Of a stretch of DNA of 64,000 nucleotides, positions 12,125-23,060 are shown piece by piece. The stretch comes from Istiophorus platypterus. Lineage: Eukaryota; Chordata; Actinopteri; Istiophoriformes; Istiophoridae. Each line of letters opens with the position of its first letter. Within the stretch, counting starts at the first letter, position 1. A program made the position numbers and the translations under genes. The stretch is taken from NCBI GenBank assembly GCA_016859345.1, contig CM029134.1, positions 11,395,560-11,459,559 on the forward strand, written 5' to 3'. Below the pieces are notes generated by a model. That model was not told the DNA's origin. It did no database searches and saw nothing but the letters and a program-made list of their open reading frames with translations.

Positions 12125-14085
12125 CATACCGTACCCTGGTAATGCATTACACTGTATTCATGTTTGAGATAAAAAGAATTTCTTATTAAATTTCTACCAC
12201 CATGAACCACGCATTCTTGTTTTCACTGATATAATAGCCAAAGATGTTAGATTTGTGGCCATGTTATAAAGAGAAGCTCTTAGTGTTGTCCTAAACAATG
12301 GCCATTTTGAAAAGCTGCGTTTGAAGCCATGCCAAGTGATTGGGAATAATCAAATGACAATAATCAGATGAAAAGAGAGGCAATCTCAATAAACTTTGTC
12401 ATTCAACCATTCAAAGTTCAATCATATCAGAGGTGTTTTGCATAACTATGAGACCCTGGTTCTAATCCTCAAAGGGTTTTGGGGCTACTTGGCTTTGCAC
12501 TGTAGTCATTCAAGGTCGCAACCCGGTAGGAAATATGGGCTGCCATAGCAACACAAAGATGGCCTCTGAAGGCTTAGCATAATTCTTCCCTAATAGAAAA
12601 ATAACAGCGGCAAATCCCATCCTTAGTGAACTGGCTTATTTGACAGAGGCAGACTCCCACCTGTGAAGCACATAGTCACCACACCAATGCGCTAAGACTA
12701 CGATAAGATGAAAAAAAAAAAAGCCCATCTCTGGATGGGGATGGGCGGCCTAAGCTCAAGCCAAATTCTTTCTTTCCTCTGAAGCTGAAAACAGCCCACA
12801 GTGTGTCTCTGGTTAGCTTTAGGTTTTTGAAGCTGGACAATATGAGCTGCCAAATGAATCGTACTCTCTATATAGTACTTAACTTTGAACTGCTTAAGCC
12901 ATACTCATAAAAAAAAAAAACCTTTGGCAGAAGATAGTTTACAAAGGATCAAATCCCAGTTAGTGAAATGTTTTTGCCTTTACCTTGAAATTATTTAAAC
13001 TCAAAGAGAGTTGTTCAATTCTTGGCTTATCTTTTCATAAATGTATCTGATAAAATCACATCAGTTTTTAATGTCTCTACTGGTAGTAATATGGCATTAG
13101 GATGTTCTAAACCATTCCTAGAAACTGTCCTCTCCCCCTTTTGATTGTGATCATGAAATATGTGACCCCCCCCACCCCCAACCCTCCCAACCCCCTCCCA
13201 CTTTGTTGCCAGGTACCACAGAGATGGATTCTTGTCACAGTGTGAGTTGCATCAGGATGATGAGCACCGGGGAGAGAATAAATTACCGCCACACTTTAGA
13301 TTGGGAGGCATGTAAGTATCAACGGCTACAGCAGTGTGTTGCTCTCTGCTTATGGAATCCCTAATGAGGGGCGATATCCAGCAATGTTGCAGCCATGGTG
13401 ATCGAGCTATAATCAAAGGCTTCATGAAATCATTACTGTCAATGCTAGCTACGAAAATCAAATGATTGCCCAGCATGGATTTCTGTAAAAGGTATATGGT
13501 GGTGTTTTGTCACATGCAAAAGCTAAGGTAGAGAGACAGAGAGAGAGAGAGATTTGTAGTTGAGGAATGGAAAGCTTCCTCTGCTGTGCACCTGAGTCAG
13601 CCATTTTTAGCTCGACTGGATTTCTGTTTATTCACTATATTCAACAGCTAGAGCCTCATTGTCTGGCTCAGATGCGGCATCTCCCTGTCAGCATCCGACA
13701 GCAGATGCCAGCCACTTGTCTTATTCAGCTGTGTGCAAGGGATATTTCAGCCCGCTGGGATGAGTCCTGCTACCCCATTCCTGACTGTGTATAATCTCAT
13801 CATTGTCGGTGATGTTCTTCTGTTTCATGGTGTTCAAGAGCTCATAGTCAATATGACAGAGCAGAACTGAAAGGAAGATTATCATTATATCATAATGTCC
13901 TTCAGCTCAGGGCAGAAAAACTTGCATGTTTTTTGGCTTGCTGTTACCCAACTGCTATATCAATACAAAAATTACTAAAAGCTAAAAATGATTCTCGGCT
14001 TAATATCTTAATTTCATTAAGGATAAATTCTCCCTATCTTAACATCTGGTACTTGTGGTTCTGATAACCATAGGGTTGATGTATT
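12125..14085. other. Non-coding, single-copy sequence
   Basis: It holds A runs near 12710 and 12910, a C-rich tract at 13166-13199 and a GA microsatellite at 13531-13552. Sequence around 13600-13800 is slightly richer in GC, but its 75-codon plus frame resembles nothing known. No exon could be supported. Confidence 0.55.
13531..13552. repeat. (GA)n microsatellite
   Basis: A short GA dinucleotide repeat with one ACA interruption. Confidence 0.85.
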
Positions 14086-14094
14086 AATACTCTA

Positions 14095-14480
14095 AAGGGA
14101 TTTTTTTGTCATGCAAATGAGAGTTCCCCAGCTTTCTTTTCTTATCGGTTCTTTTTTTGCTGTTGGGCAAATATGCAAAATTCATATATTAATATTCTAT
14201 TCCTCCCATTATTTTAAGACATATTCCTTGTAATATATTGCTATTAAAAACAATATCTTTTTCTTTGCCCTTTACACCTTGAATCTCTGCTGTTGCTACC
14301 ATTGGCAATGAAAATCTTTTCATTGGATTCTGTGCATTCCTGCGGCTTGCCTATATTATGGAGTGATTCACAGTGGTGTCCTCACATTAAATGGGCAATG
14401 ACATTCATAATGGTCTTATGTAGGAGTGAATTCATTTTATAGTGAAGCCTCAGTGGCCAGGTGAATAGCAGAACAGAGTA
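14095..14480. promoter_or_regulatory. Candidate regulatory segment rich in octamer and homeodomain words
   Basis: ATGCAAAT-type words occur at 14112 and again near 14170 (ATATGCAAA), with TATTAATATT and CATTAAAT between and after them. The sequence is complex and free of simple repeats, and it contains a 9-bp inverted repeat at 14306. This density of POU and homeodomain-like words is typical of deeply conserved vertebrate enhancers, but conservation is not visible from one sequence. Confidence 0.3.
14306..14325. repeat. 9-bp perfect inverted repeat with 2-base spacer
   Basis: CAATGAAAA is followed by TC and then its exact reverse complement TTTTCATTG. It may be a dimeric factor site. The hairpin is too short to be a microRNA precursor. 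Confidence 0.8.
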
Positions 14481-15630
14481 ATTAAATCAACACTGTATGG
14501 ACAACTGTCCAAGGAAAGGCCAGACTCTCCTCCCCGAAGGGACTCCCACTGAATGTCGGCCTGTAAGCCTCCTGTTTCAGAGTCTTACGCAGAGCACCTT
14601 TCTACATCAAAGCATGCTCAGCACCACGTCTCAAAGTACCACATCTCCAGGAAAGAATGGCCTCTGCTGAGATATGGACACCTCTGGCCTCATTTAACGT
14701 GCATGGTTCCCTCCCCCTCTCCAGGCCTGAATCCAAGGATAGAGTGGCTATCTGACGAGATCACACAGAGAGGTGCGGGAACTTAAAGGCAAAGAGTTAC
14801 TGTGCATCATAGCAGGAGTCTCAAAAGGGTTCTATTAAAACACGTTCAATATGCCGGTCAGGGCTTTCAAAGTGCTGCGCACCCTCTAGCCCCGGCAAAC
14901 TCAAAGGGCATCAGTGCACATTCAGTAAGAGGAATCTGGCCCCCATTAATTTAATGAGTCCAGGGTATTAGTATGCCATAGCCAGTTGTGAAGTCTCCCT
15001 TTTTCATCTCTGGTGGAGTTTTAAGGAAAGATCCACCAACTTGGGAGTGACAAAGGAGAGCAGGGAACGAGGTGCGCTCATCTAATCTAAGATCAATTTC
15101 TGGCTGTCAGTCCTCAGAGGGCAATTTCCAGTAGTTAAAATGTCTTTGTGCAGGCTGGATATCCAGATAAAGAATTCCGAGTGGCGCATTTACTGTCACC
15201 AGGAGAACTTTGCTGTCTCCTTATCATGATTTCACTCTCAGAAAATAGACAGGAAAGTTGTAAAAAAAAGAAACCCAAAGGGCCAGGGATTGGCGCTTGG
15301 AGACGTATTTACATAACATATTTGGAAACACGCTGTGGTCATTACGGCACTGTGAGTTTTTTTTTTTTCCTTTCATTCAGATTTTAATCTACAGTCACTT
15401 CACAGTTAATTAGCTTGGTAAACAGCAATGTTGCTCTCTAAAGCTGTAACACCTGACCTAAAGAAGAACACACAGTCTGTCACTATACAACGAGTTGACA
15501 TGCAACTGACAGTCACCTGTAAGAGATTACAGAGACAGTGGAGTTTGCCAGAGCCTGTCAACCAGGAAGCAGCAGCTGCTGGAGCTAATTAAAGGCATAG
15601 TAACATGGTAACATAGCCCAGCTCAGGGCC
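14481..15630. other. Non-coding, single-copy sequence
   Basis: Complex sequence of intermediate GC. Words such as CCCATTAATTTAATGAG near 14942 resemble homeodomain sites. A T run lies near 15358-15368. I see no gene or repeat family. Confidence 0.5.
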
Positions 15631-15639
15631 ACATCAAAC

Positions 15640-15960
15640 ACTCCTCTTCATGCCAGCCTGGAGTCTCATCTCTGAGATGTTGAGGCCCTCCGTGACCTGT
15701 GCCGGGAGCCTGCTGGGCTCTAGCCCTGACCCGGGAGCTGCGGGGTGAACCGCAGTGGGTCAGGATCACCGTGGGGTGCACCTGGACCAGACTTACCTGT
15801 GTCTGTGTATCTGCATACCAAAATGTGGCCATGCGGCTTTGTGTGGGCGTGGGTACGTGGACTCTGACCTACACAACAAAGGAAAAAGCGAGAGCCTGGG
15901 CGAGAGGTCAGGCAGAGAGAGGAGGCTTAGGGAAAACACACGCAGGACGCATTGGCTAAA
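15640..15960 (-). other. GC-rich patch with a consensus minus-strand splice donor
   Basis: Around 15700-15780 the sequence is clearly GC-rich. On the minus strand ACAG at 15797-15800 is followed by GTAAGT, an ideal 5' splice site, and a CCCCGCAG acceptor-like word lies further downstream on that strand near 15740. Open frames of 69-86 codons exist on both strands, with no family resemblance. An exon of a non-coding RNA or an enhancer are equally possible. Confidence 0.2.
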
Positions 15961-16019
15961 CATGATCAGAGGGACACATATGGGCTGAGGCAGAACCAGA
16001 TGCCCTCAGATGTCCTGAT

Positions 16020-16160
16020 GAAACATAAGCCCAATGTAAACATGTCGCCTCAGTATGGATTGTGCTCAAGTTATGTATAATTTAGTGATAAGCTTCAATT
16101 AAGAGTCAATAATATTTTGTTTATCTGGTTATCTCCAGATAAAATATACTTGTGTTTGCC
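16020..16160. promoter_or_regulatory. AT-rich candidate regulatory segment
   Basis: A compact complex stretch with TTCAATTAAGAGTCAATAAT and the near-palindrome ATCTGGTTATCTCCAGAT at 16122-16139. No simple repeats or coding frame. Support is compositional only. Confidence 0.2.
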
Positions 16161-16739
16161 CAGTTACAAATTAAAAAGCTGTTTTTCAGATTGCCATCTC
16201 TCAAAATAACACCGAGCTCAATCGTAATGAGCTCTCTCAGTGAACAAAAGTACCTGAAGCCCACTGAGGAAAGGTTGTTCTAGCCAATATTTATAGACGT
16301 GTGATAAAAGAAAAAAGATAAAAGAACAGATAGTTGACTCTCTCCGGTTGGTCTGTTTCTTCTCAAAATCAGTATGTTGGTCATAGAGCTTGTGTGTAAC
16401 TAAACAGAAAAACATATCCAAACAAATCTCATATGAAAGTTTTGCTCAGATATAGTTGCAGCAGGCAATAAACCAGATAGAGCTGTGGAAATAGTTTTAT
16501 CTCATAATAGAAATTATTTTTAACTCAACACAAATTCCCTCCCTTAATAATGAGTCCGTTCTAAATCCTTTACATAAATAAGGAATATTGCACCAGTCCC
16601 ACCGTCATTTCGCATGTCACTGAACCAAATGTTTTCCTGTTAACTCGCTGGAAGTCAACTTAGAAGATTCACAACGGAGTGGCAGGGTTGATGAGCACAA
16701 TCACATAGGTGACAGTGACAGTACTGATTCAACATAAAA

Positions 16740-17080
16740 TCTGAAAGGTGTGCGGCAGAAGGGTGTGGGTACGGCGTCTATGTTCAGTGATCTGGCCCTG
16801 TTTGGTGGAGGGCTCCATGTGCCATGTTGGGGCTCTCAGGACCCGTCCTGCTGCTATATCTAAGAAGACATCTACAGTATGGCACCACGGTGCGACTCCC
16901 CGGGGAGCCGCGCTGCAGCGCACAAGCCACCTGAAGCAGGTCTCTGTCTCCGCCTGCCACACAGAGCGCTGACACAACATCACGCCGGGATGCATGTAGG
17001 CAGACCTGTCTACAGGCGTGTCACTGTCAGCAGAGACAGACACCAATTTGCCACCGTCTTGGGGAGGTGAGCACAGCACA
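16740..17080 (+). other. CpG-containing patch with an exon-like interval
   Basis: About seventeen CpG fall in 330 bases, in contrast to the depleted flanks. Within it, 16965-17066 is preceded by a pyrimidine-rich acceptor (GCCTGCCACACAG) and followed by GGGGAG and GTGAGC. The interval is 102 bases (34 codons) and open in two of its three plus frames; one of them has five cysteines. On the minus strand the region is open for 116 codons. I do not recognise any of these products. It may be a small exon of an unknown transcript or chance in GC-rich DNA. Confidence 0.2.
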
Positions 17081-17084
17081 TCTG

Positions 17085-18245
17085 GCGTATGCAGAGAGCA
17101 TGTTCAAAACTGCACTATCAAAATAGAGTTTTTTTTTCTCATCTGCTAACACTTCACAATAGCAGTGAAAATTTCAATCTAGCCTATGTTGGAAATTTTG
17201 TGTGCCTGCGGAGCAGTAGGCCTGAACAAAATGAGAAAGCCCTTGACTGGATTTCGGGGGCCTAATATTATCCTGCCACCCTGCGTAGCCTAGGTTCTCT
17301 TGTTGTGTAAAATAGAGTGAAGCAACTTTCCGTTTCATGTCTTTTGGGCTTCATGCTCTCAGTGACTTGCTGTGAGGGTCTGAGCGCTGCGTTCTTTCAG
17401 CAGTCGTCGTGTGGTCTCAATCTCTTTACACATTTCACTGCCAGGCTCCTCTCTACCAGGCCTCCCCAAGCTGTGTAATCAGCAGATGTCTTTATAGAGT
17501 GGCCCCACTGCCACTGCCACACCCTGCATTCTTTGCCAGTTTCATTCTAGCAATATATAATTTTTTTCTTTCAGATTATTATTATTCTCTAAAGACCAGC
17601 AGCCATGTTGATTTGGTGTTTAATGTGGCCTGAGGTTGCAAATACCGCTTTACTCAGCAGTTTGAATTCACATGCCTGAATGATATATCCCAAGTGTACT
17701 TAGGTTAGTCCTTTCTATAATATACCACAGACCTGCTGATTTGAACAAACTGACGTAAAGTAATTTTAACAGAATCCTTTGACCTTCATAAAGTCGAAGT
17801 CACGCCAACTGAGCAGGTTTTAAGGCTCACCATCCCAGAGCAGGAATATTTTCAGGAAAGAGACCAAGGATTCTACTCTCTTTGGTATCAGGGACAAAAT
17901 GAGGTTGCCTGACTTGCTCTATTCACAAAATAAGACACCTCCACTGCAAAAAGACAAACCTGCCATCAAACTGGTATTAAAACGTAATGAACAGGGCGTA
18001 AATATTTATTAAATGGACACATTTCCATTGCGCTGTATTAATTAGAACTTCTGGTTTTGTTTAATCTGTGAACACTGTGACATTACCTCACTGTGACATT
18101 ACCTCAAAACTATGATACAAAATGTACAATAATATGAAATTTATAAGCATTGAAATTAGGGATATTGGACTAAAATTATCAAAACAAGTTACCTGGTATT
18201 GGAATGCCTTATTTCAACCATGATGAAATGGACATCATAGTCATA
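17085..18245. other. Non-coding, single-copy sequence
   Basis: Complex sequence with no gene or repeat family recognised, apart from a 16-bp tandem duplication at 18073. Confidence 0.55.
18073..18104. repeat. 16-bp perfect tandem duplication
   Basis: CACTGTGACATTACCT occurs twice in a row without mismatch, about 150 bases before the interspersed repeat at 18250. Confidence 0.9.
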
Positions 18246-18249
18246 CACA

Positions 18250-18668
18250 AACATTAATTACAATTTTTAAGTACTTTACACAAGTATTTCGGTTTTATGC
18301 TACTTAATACTTCTATTCCACTACATTTCAGAAGTGAATATTGCCTTTTTCATATCATTACATTTATATGACAGCTGCTCAGTGCTCTTTACAATGATAT
18401 TTGAAATATTATACACAAACAACCTATGATGTGCAAAAGGACAATACACTGTTAAGGAATAAGATACCAAACAGTTTTTAAAGGGGTTAGAATTAGCTCC
18501 ACATCAACCAGGTATAATGCTGCTTAAGTATGAATAGTTATAATAATAAATATAATGTAGTACTTGTACTTTTGATACTCTAAGTAAATTTTGCTTTTTG
18601 CAGCAGTTTTTCTACAGTGTGATATCACCTCTTTTACTTCTGTAAAGAATCTGAATATAGCTTCCACC
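18250..18668 (+). mobile_element. Near full-length non-autonomous teleost repeat (ACTCCACTACATT family)
   Basis: Successive blocks match a very common fish repeat I know well: AAGTACTTTACACAAGTATTT, TTTATGCTACTTAATACTTCTA, TCCACTACATTTCAGA, an ATTTATATGACAGCTG block, AGCTCCACATCAACCAG, GTACTTGTACTTTTGATAC, and a terminal TTCTACAGTGTGATAT block leading to TGTAAAGAATCTGAATA and TTCCACCA. Block order is preserved over about 420 bases, with many substitutions, so the copy is old but nearly complete. It encodes nothing. It is probably a hAT-like MITE moved in trans; the class is from memory. Confidence 0.8.
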
Positions 18669-19280
18669 AAGACCATTTATAAGTCAAAGACTGCTGGAAA
18701 AAAACTAAACTTTTCTTGACTGAACATGACCCTGCGAGATAGTATCCCTCCATTCATCGTTGGGCATGTGGCAACATGCATTTTCAAGACCATCAGCAGC
18801 ACCTGTGCACCACCGGGGCACTAACATGCCAGCGTTCGTTGTTTGTCACCATTTTCAATATCGCCACCGAGGTGGGAATATTTATTAGGGATTGAGTTCA
18901 CGTGGATTGAGCTGTCAAAATTAGCAACATTTCTAATCTGTTTAAAAGGCAAAAAGGGTTACTGGCTGAGGCAACAACTAAGACCCATGAGGGATGCCAT
19001 GACATTTGGCACTGAGAAATTATTCATTACTGTATGTGATCACATCAAGAAAATATTTTCCAAAAATTTCCTCATTACCATTTGAAATAACCTGGCAGTT
19101 ATGGGAAGTAATTATTTCACATAATTGTGTCATATTAAGTACAATATAATAGTGTTGATACTTCTGTCGCTTACTCTTTAATGTCTGACCTGACCTTTGA
19201 AGCGGTTGTGTTAATGAGAAATCCATGAATTCACTTTTTATTAATTGGTAGTTTAATGACACGGCGATAGGGAGGTGTAA

Positions 19281-19310
19281 GTGTGTGTGTGTGAGCGTGT
19301 GCGTGTGTGC
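19281..19310. repeat. (GT)n microsatellite, interrupted
   Basis: About 30 bases of GT with GAGC and GC interruptions. Confidence 0.85.
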
Positions 19311-21827
19311 TTGTCTGACTCTGCGTTGTGAGGTTTTGCACTTCAGATGATGATGAAGGAGGACCAGTTTGCCTTGCTTCGTCTTTTTAGTTTATCGCTT
19401 TCTGCTGGGCCTAATCAGGGATTCTGAGAACCAAGTGTTCAACTTTTTTTTTTTTTTTCCGTTTCAGTAAGTCCACGCTCTGCCAACAAAACCAATTCTT
19501 TCTCTTCACCTTTTCCGCAGAGCGAGCCACTGCGTATCCAGACTTTCTGGTGATAATACCTGAAACTGCTTGCACCCTTCTTAAGACACTTTGCTGAAAT
19601 TTTCAAAAAATAGACACAGGTAATCAGCCGACATTTCGAACAAAAAAAGGGTTTGCAAAAGTCGTGACAAACCATGAATTCAGCAACATAGGTGATTAGT
19701 CATTACAGGCCTGCTTTACCAAAATGAAAGCATGTTGCCTTGTGGGGTGCTAAGCATTGTTGAATGCTTCTTAGCCACCATGCTAACAACACTGCTCCTC
19801 ACTGAGCCCCAAGTAGGAGGGCATGCGGGGGGAGCTTTTTTAATTTCTATGCTCTGGGCCCCCAAAGCCCCTCCAACATTAATGTTGCACTAACCCTCTG
19901 AACCAGTATATTTTACTGTCAGCCCTGCCCCCCCCTCATCAGCCATGTTTGTTTTTGCTGGTGTTGAGCTATCAAAGGCTAACTGCTTTACAGCACCTCC
20001 TGGTGCTCCCTGGGAGGAAATCTTTCCTTTTTGGAATAAAGAATGCATGGATTTAGAGGTAATAACAAGAGTCTGTTTTGCTATATGTGAATTTTTATCA
20101 TATTGGTTTATCATAATTTAATGAAATGATGTAAACTTAAGGATCCGGGATTTGGCTGACTATGGGGGATTTGGGCTGATGGCTTTATTATTGTTTTTGT
20201 GTTTGGCCAAAGATCGTCTTTGCACACTCCAGAGGTAACTTCCTGCTCACTGCTGTTGCCCCTTAACTTTTTTCACCTATAACCTGAGTTTATGGCAGAT
20301 GAAGTATTAACTATGACATGCCCTATTAGGCAATAAGTGCAGGGTTCTTGTTTCCAGAAAAAATTCACTTCAGTCTGGCCTTCTGCTCCAAAGCTTTGCT
20401 TATGCTCCACTTTGGCACACTTGTTCTGTCCTGAGCTGCCTGTCCTTCAAATCCAAGGCTTAATATGAGGTGGGGTACAGAGGAGGGATAAGGGCTGTCA
20501 CTTCTGCTGCTAGAGTGCCCACACCAGCAGTGCATAGGAACTAATAAAGACACACACTGGCAAGACCCCACCGACCAAGCAATGAGATGTCACCATAAAC
20601 AAGCTTCGGGAAGTTGGCAGTCAACTTCTTGGTTATATAATGCTGACCCATTTTTTTACTGAAAGGAAGACTGTCGGTCCCACTGAAGTGTAATGTACAA
20701 ATCTAAATCCTGCAAAAAAGGTGTTGTTCGTTATGTCCGAAAATTTAAATAAAATATTACCACCGACATTAATATCACTTTATGGTAGGATTCTCCACTG
20801 TTTGTCACATTTAGATGGAATTTTACCATCCTCTTCACAGTGGAGATGGTTGGTGTTTTCCTGCATTGATGCTAGATGCAATTATGCATTTTTAAAACCA
20901 TAAGCCAAGCTAAAGGTTACTCAGTGTCCTCACTTTATCAGTTGCACTTGCAGTTTCAAACTTGCATGTCAGAGTCCTTCAAATAAGCGTCAGCTCCAGC
21001 AGTAAAATCTGCACAGGTCATGTATCATGAATGTCATCTTTCCAAATATTGACTGACATGCAGAAGATACTCCCAACTCAAAAAGTGATGCATAGCAGCA
21101 CTCAGCTCAGACAAGTGTTGTGATGTGATGTGTCATTGTGGCAGGACAGGTAATGTCGTAGATAACAAATATTCATCCAAAACATATATCAGCAGTCAAA
21201 ACAGAGTGATGATAAAAAAAAAAAAAACAGATAGCCTAGATATGACTGCATGTCTTCAATTTTGAATTGGAATGTTATATGGTGCAGGGAGACAGAGACT
21301 GAAATGTGTCAATCCATCAATATTCAATAAAAAAATGTGGGTTAAAATGATGTACAGAATTTATTTTTCTAAAAAATTAGTCTCATAAACAGTTAAATTA
21401 TTCATATTCTCTTTTTTTCTTTTTGACAAATTCAACTTATAATATATTATACATCAGTTTGATTAAATTGTGACTATGTCAAAGAAATAAGTCTGACGTC
21501 CAAAAGCAGGAAAATCACTCATGGGCCTAAAATATAAGGGTGCTTTAATTTGACGGTGTGAAATTGGAGCGCCTTTGAAGAACATCCACAAAACCATATT
21601 CCCTATTTATTTCTCATCAGTGGTGTGACTCTGACATGTCTCTTTTGTACACTAGAATTGTGGTTGGGCTTATTTAGGGCACATTTAAAGAAATATGTGA
21701 CCAGCACCTTCAGGTGAATCAATTTAACTCCACAAAATGAAAATGGGAGCTGTGATATATGCAGGCTTCCCACTTAATTTAGTGCTTTTTTTTTTCCAAA
21801 TGCTGACTCTGTGTTCACAAAACTCAC

Positions 21828-21867
21828 ATTCATCATCATTATCATCATCATCATCATCGTGATCATC
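21828..21867. repeat. (CAT)n trinucleotide microsatellite
   Basis: About 13 CAT units with a few substitutions. Confidence 0.85.
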
Positions 21868-21920
21868 TGTTTCCTATATTCTGTGTATTCAGATTGATAC
21901 AAATCATTCAGAACACCTGC

Positions 21921-21940
21921 AAAACAAAACAAAACAAAAC
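21921..21940. repeat. (AAAAC)n pentanucleotide repeat
   Basis: Four perfect units. Confidence 0.9.
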
Positions 21941-22689
21941 TAAGTTCTTATTTGAAAAACTTAGATGTAAACATCAGACTGATGATTTGCAGAAAAACAC
22001 TTATTAACTAATTGTTAATAACTGTATTATCAAGGAGGTGTTCTCAGTTCACATTAATTCTGTCACTTTTACAGAGAAACCAATCATGTATAAATACTTA
22101 TTCCGAAACTTTAACATCTACAGTGTTTCTGTAGTAACGAAAACATCAAAACAAGAGGCATTTTAGAATAAATGGTCAAATGTTATACTTTAAATTTTCC
22201 GCATCAGTAATACTCAATAACCGCTGATTTTGTAATATTTGTGAAATTAAAGTAAGAAAATTGACAATTATTTTTTATATATTTACTCTAATTTAAAGCT
22301 GAGGTATGTGGCTTTTGTTTTAATTCTTTTAGTTAAAAAAAAAACTTAAAAATTAATCATATCGATTATAGTTTTATTCAGAATATTATAGATGTAAATT
22401 AAAATATCCTGGACAATTTTACGATAAAAGAAATAATAGAAAGCCATGTTAGGTAATATATATTTTAAGAAATTTTTTTGTTCCAACTTAAATTATACAT
22501 AAAAATGTGAGATTACCATAGTTGTAGATAAGTAACAGAAAAAAATTTGATTGCCAAAATTAATGCTTAAAAAAAACGGTATAGTGTCGTTGTTAGAGTG
22601 ACGTGTCTTGAACTTAAAAACCTCAAATTTTATTTTTTTAATGTTTTATTCAAGTGTACATGACCTTGGTTTTGAACTCTTATACTCAT

Positions 22690-23060
22690 TCAAATACTTT
22701 TTAATGAAGAGAAACAGTTATAAATGGGCATAGTTTTTATTCTAATGTCAGCAGATGGAGAAAAGAAAGTTATTAGAGAATTGCTGAAAAGTTTTCCAGC
22801 TTATGTCAGACAAATATGGTATCTGCAAGAACAATTGGAAAGTAATTATGCACTCTTTGCGTTAGTTTATCTGTTTGTTGAAGAAGCCATCTGTTTATAT
22901 ATTTCTTTGTAATTCTTTTCAGTTGTTTTTACATTTGTGAAACTTCATGCGTGGAATCAAAAGACAATGAAATTCATTAGCTCTCTGTTTCAAGGTGGTA
23001 TCTAATTGGCAGAAGATTCTTTCATTTCAAGTCTTTTTTATTTCTTCAAGGAACATTGTC
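22690..23060. promoter_or_regulatory. Candidate regulatory segment
   Basis: After a very AT-rich stretch the sequence becomes complex for about 370 bases, with AGTAATTATGC, CATTAGC and CTAATTGG words and no simple repeat. A 62-codon ATG-started plus frame at 22724-22912 lies in it but has no resemblance to any protein. The profile is like that of long conserved non-coding elements near developmental genes. This is inference from a single sequence. Confidence 0.3.

Larger units (their letters stand above)
18670..22685. other. Non-coding AT-rich stretch with simple repeats
   Basis: The longest such block without a recognisable element in the left half. It contains (GT)n at 19281-19310, a 15-base T run at 19444, (CAT)n at 21828-21867 and (AAAAC)n at 21921-21940. 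Open frames do not exceed about 80 codons. From about 22200 it becomes very AT-rich. Confidence 0.6.

Noticed and set aside
12449..12460. tRNA-like B box (GGTTCTAATCC) suggesting a tRNA gene or SINE
   Set aside because: No A box lies at the right distance upstream, no cloverleaf pairing is visible, and no SINE body follows.
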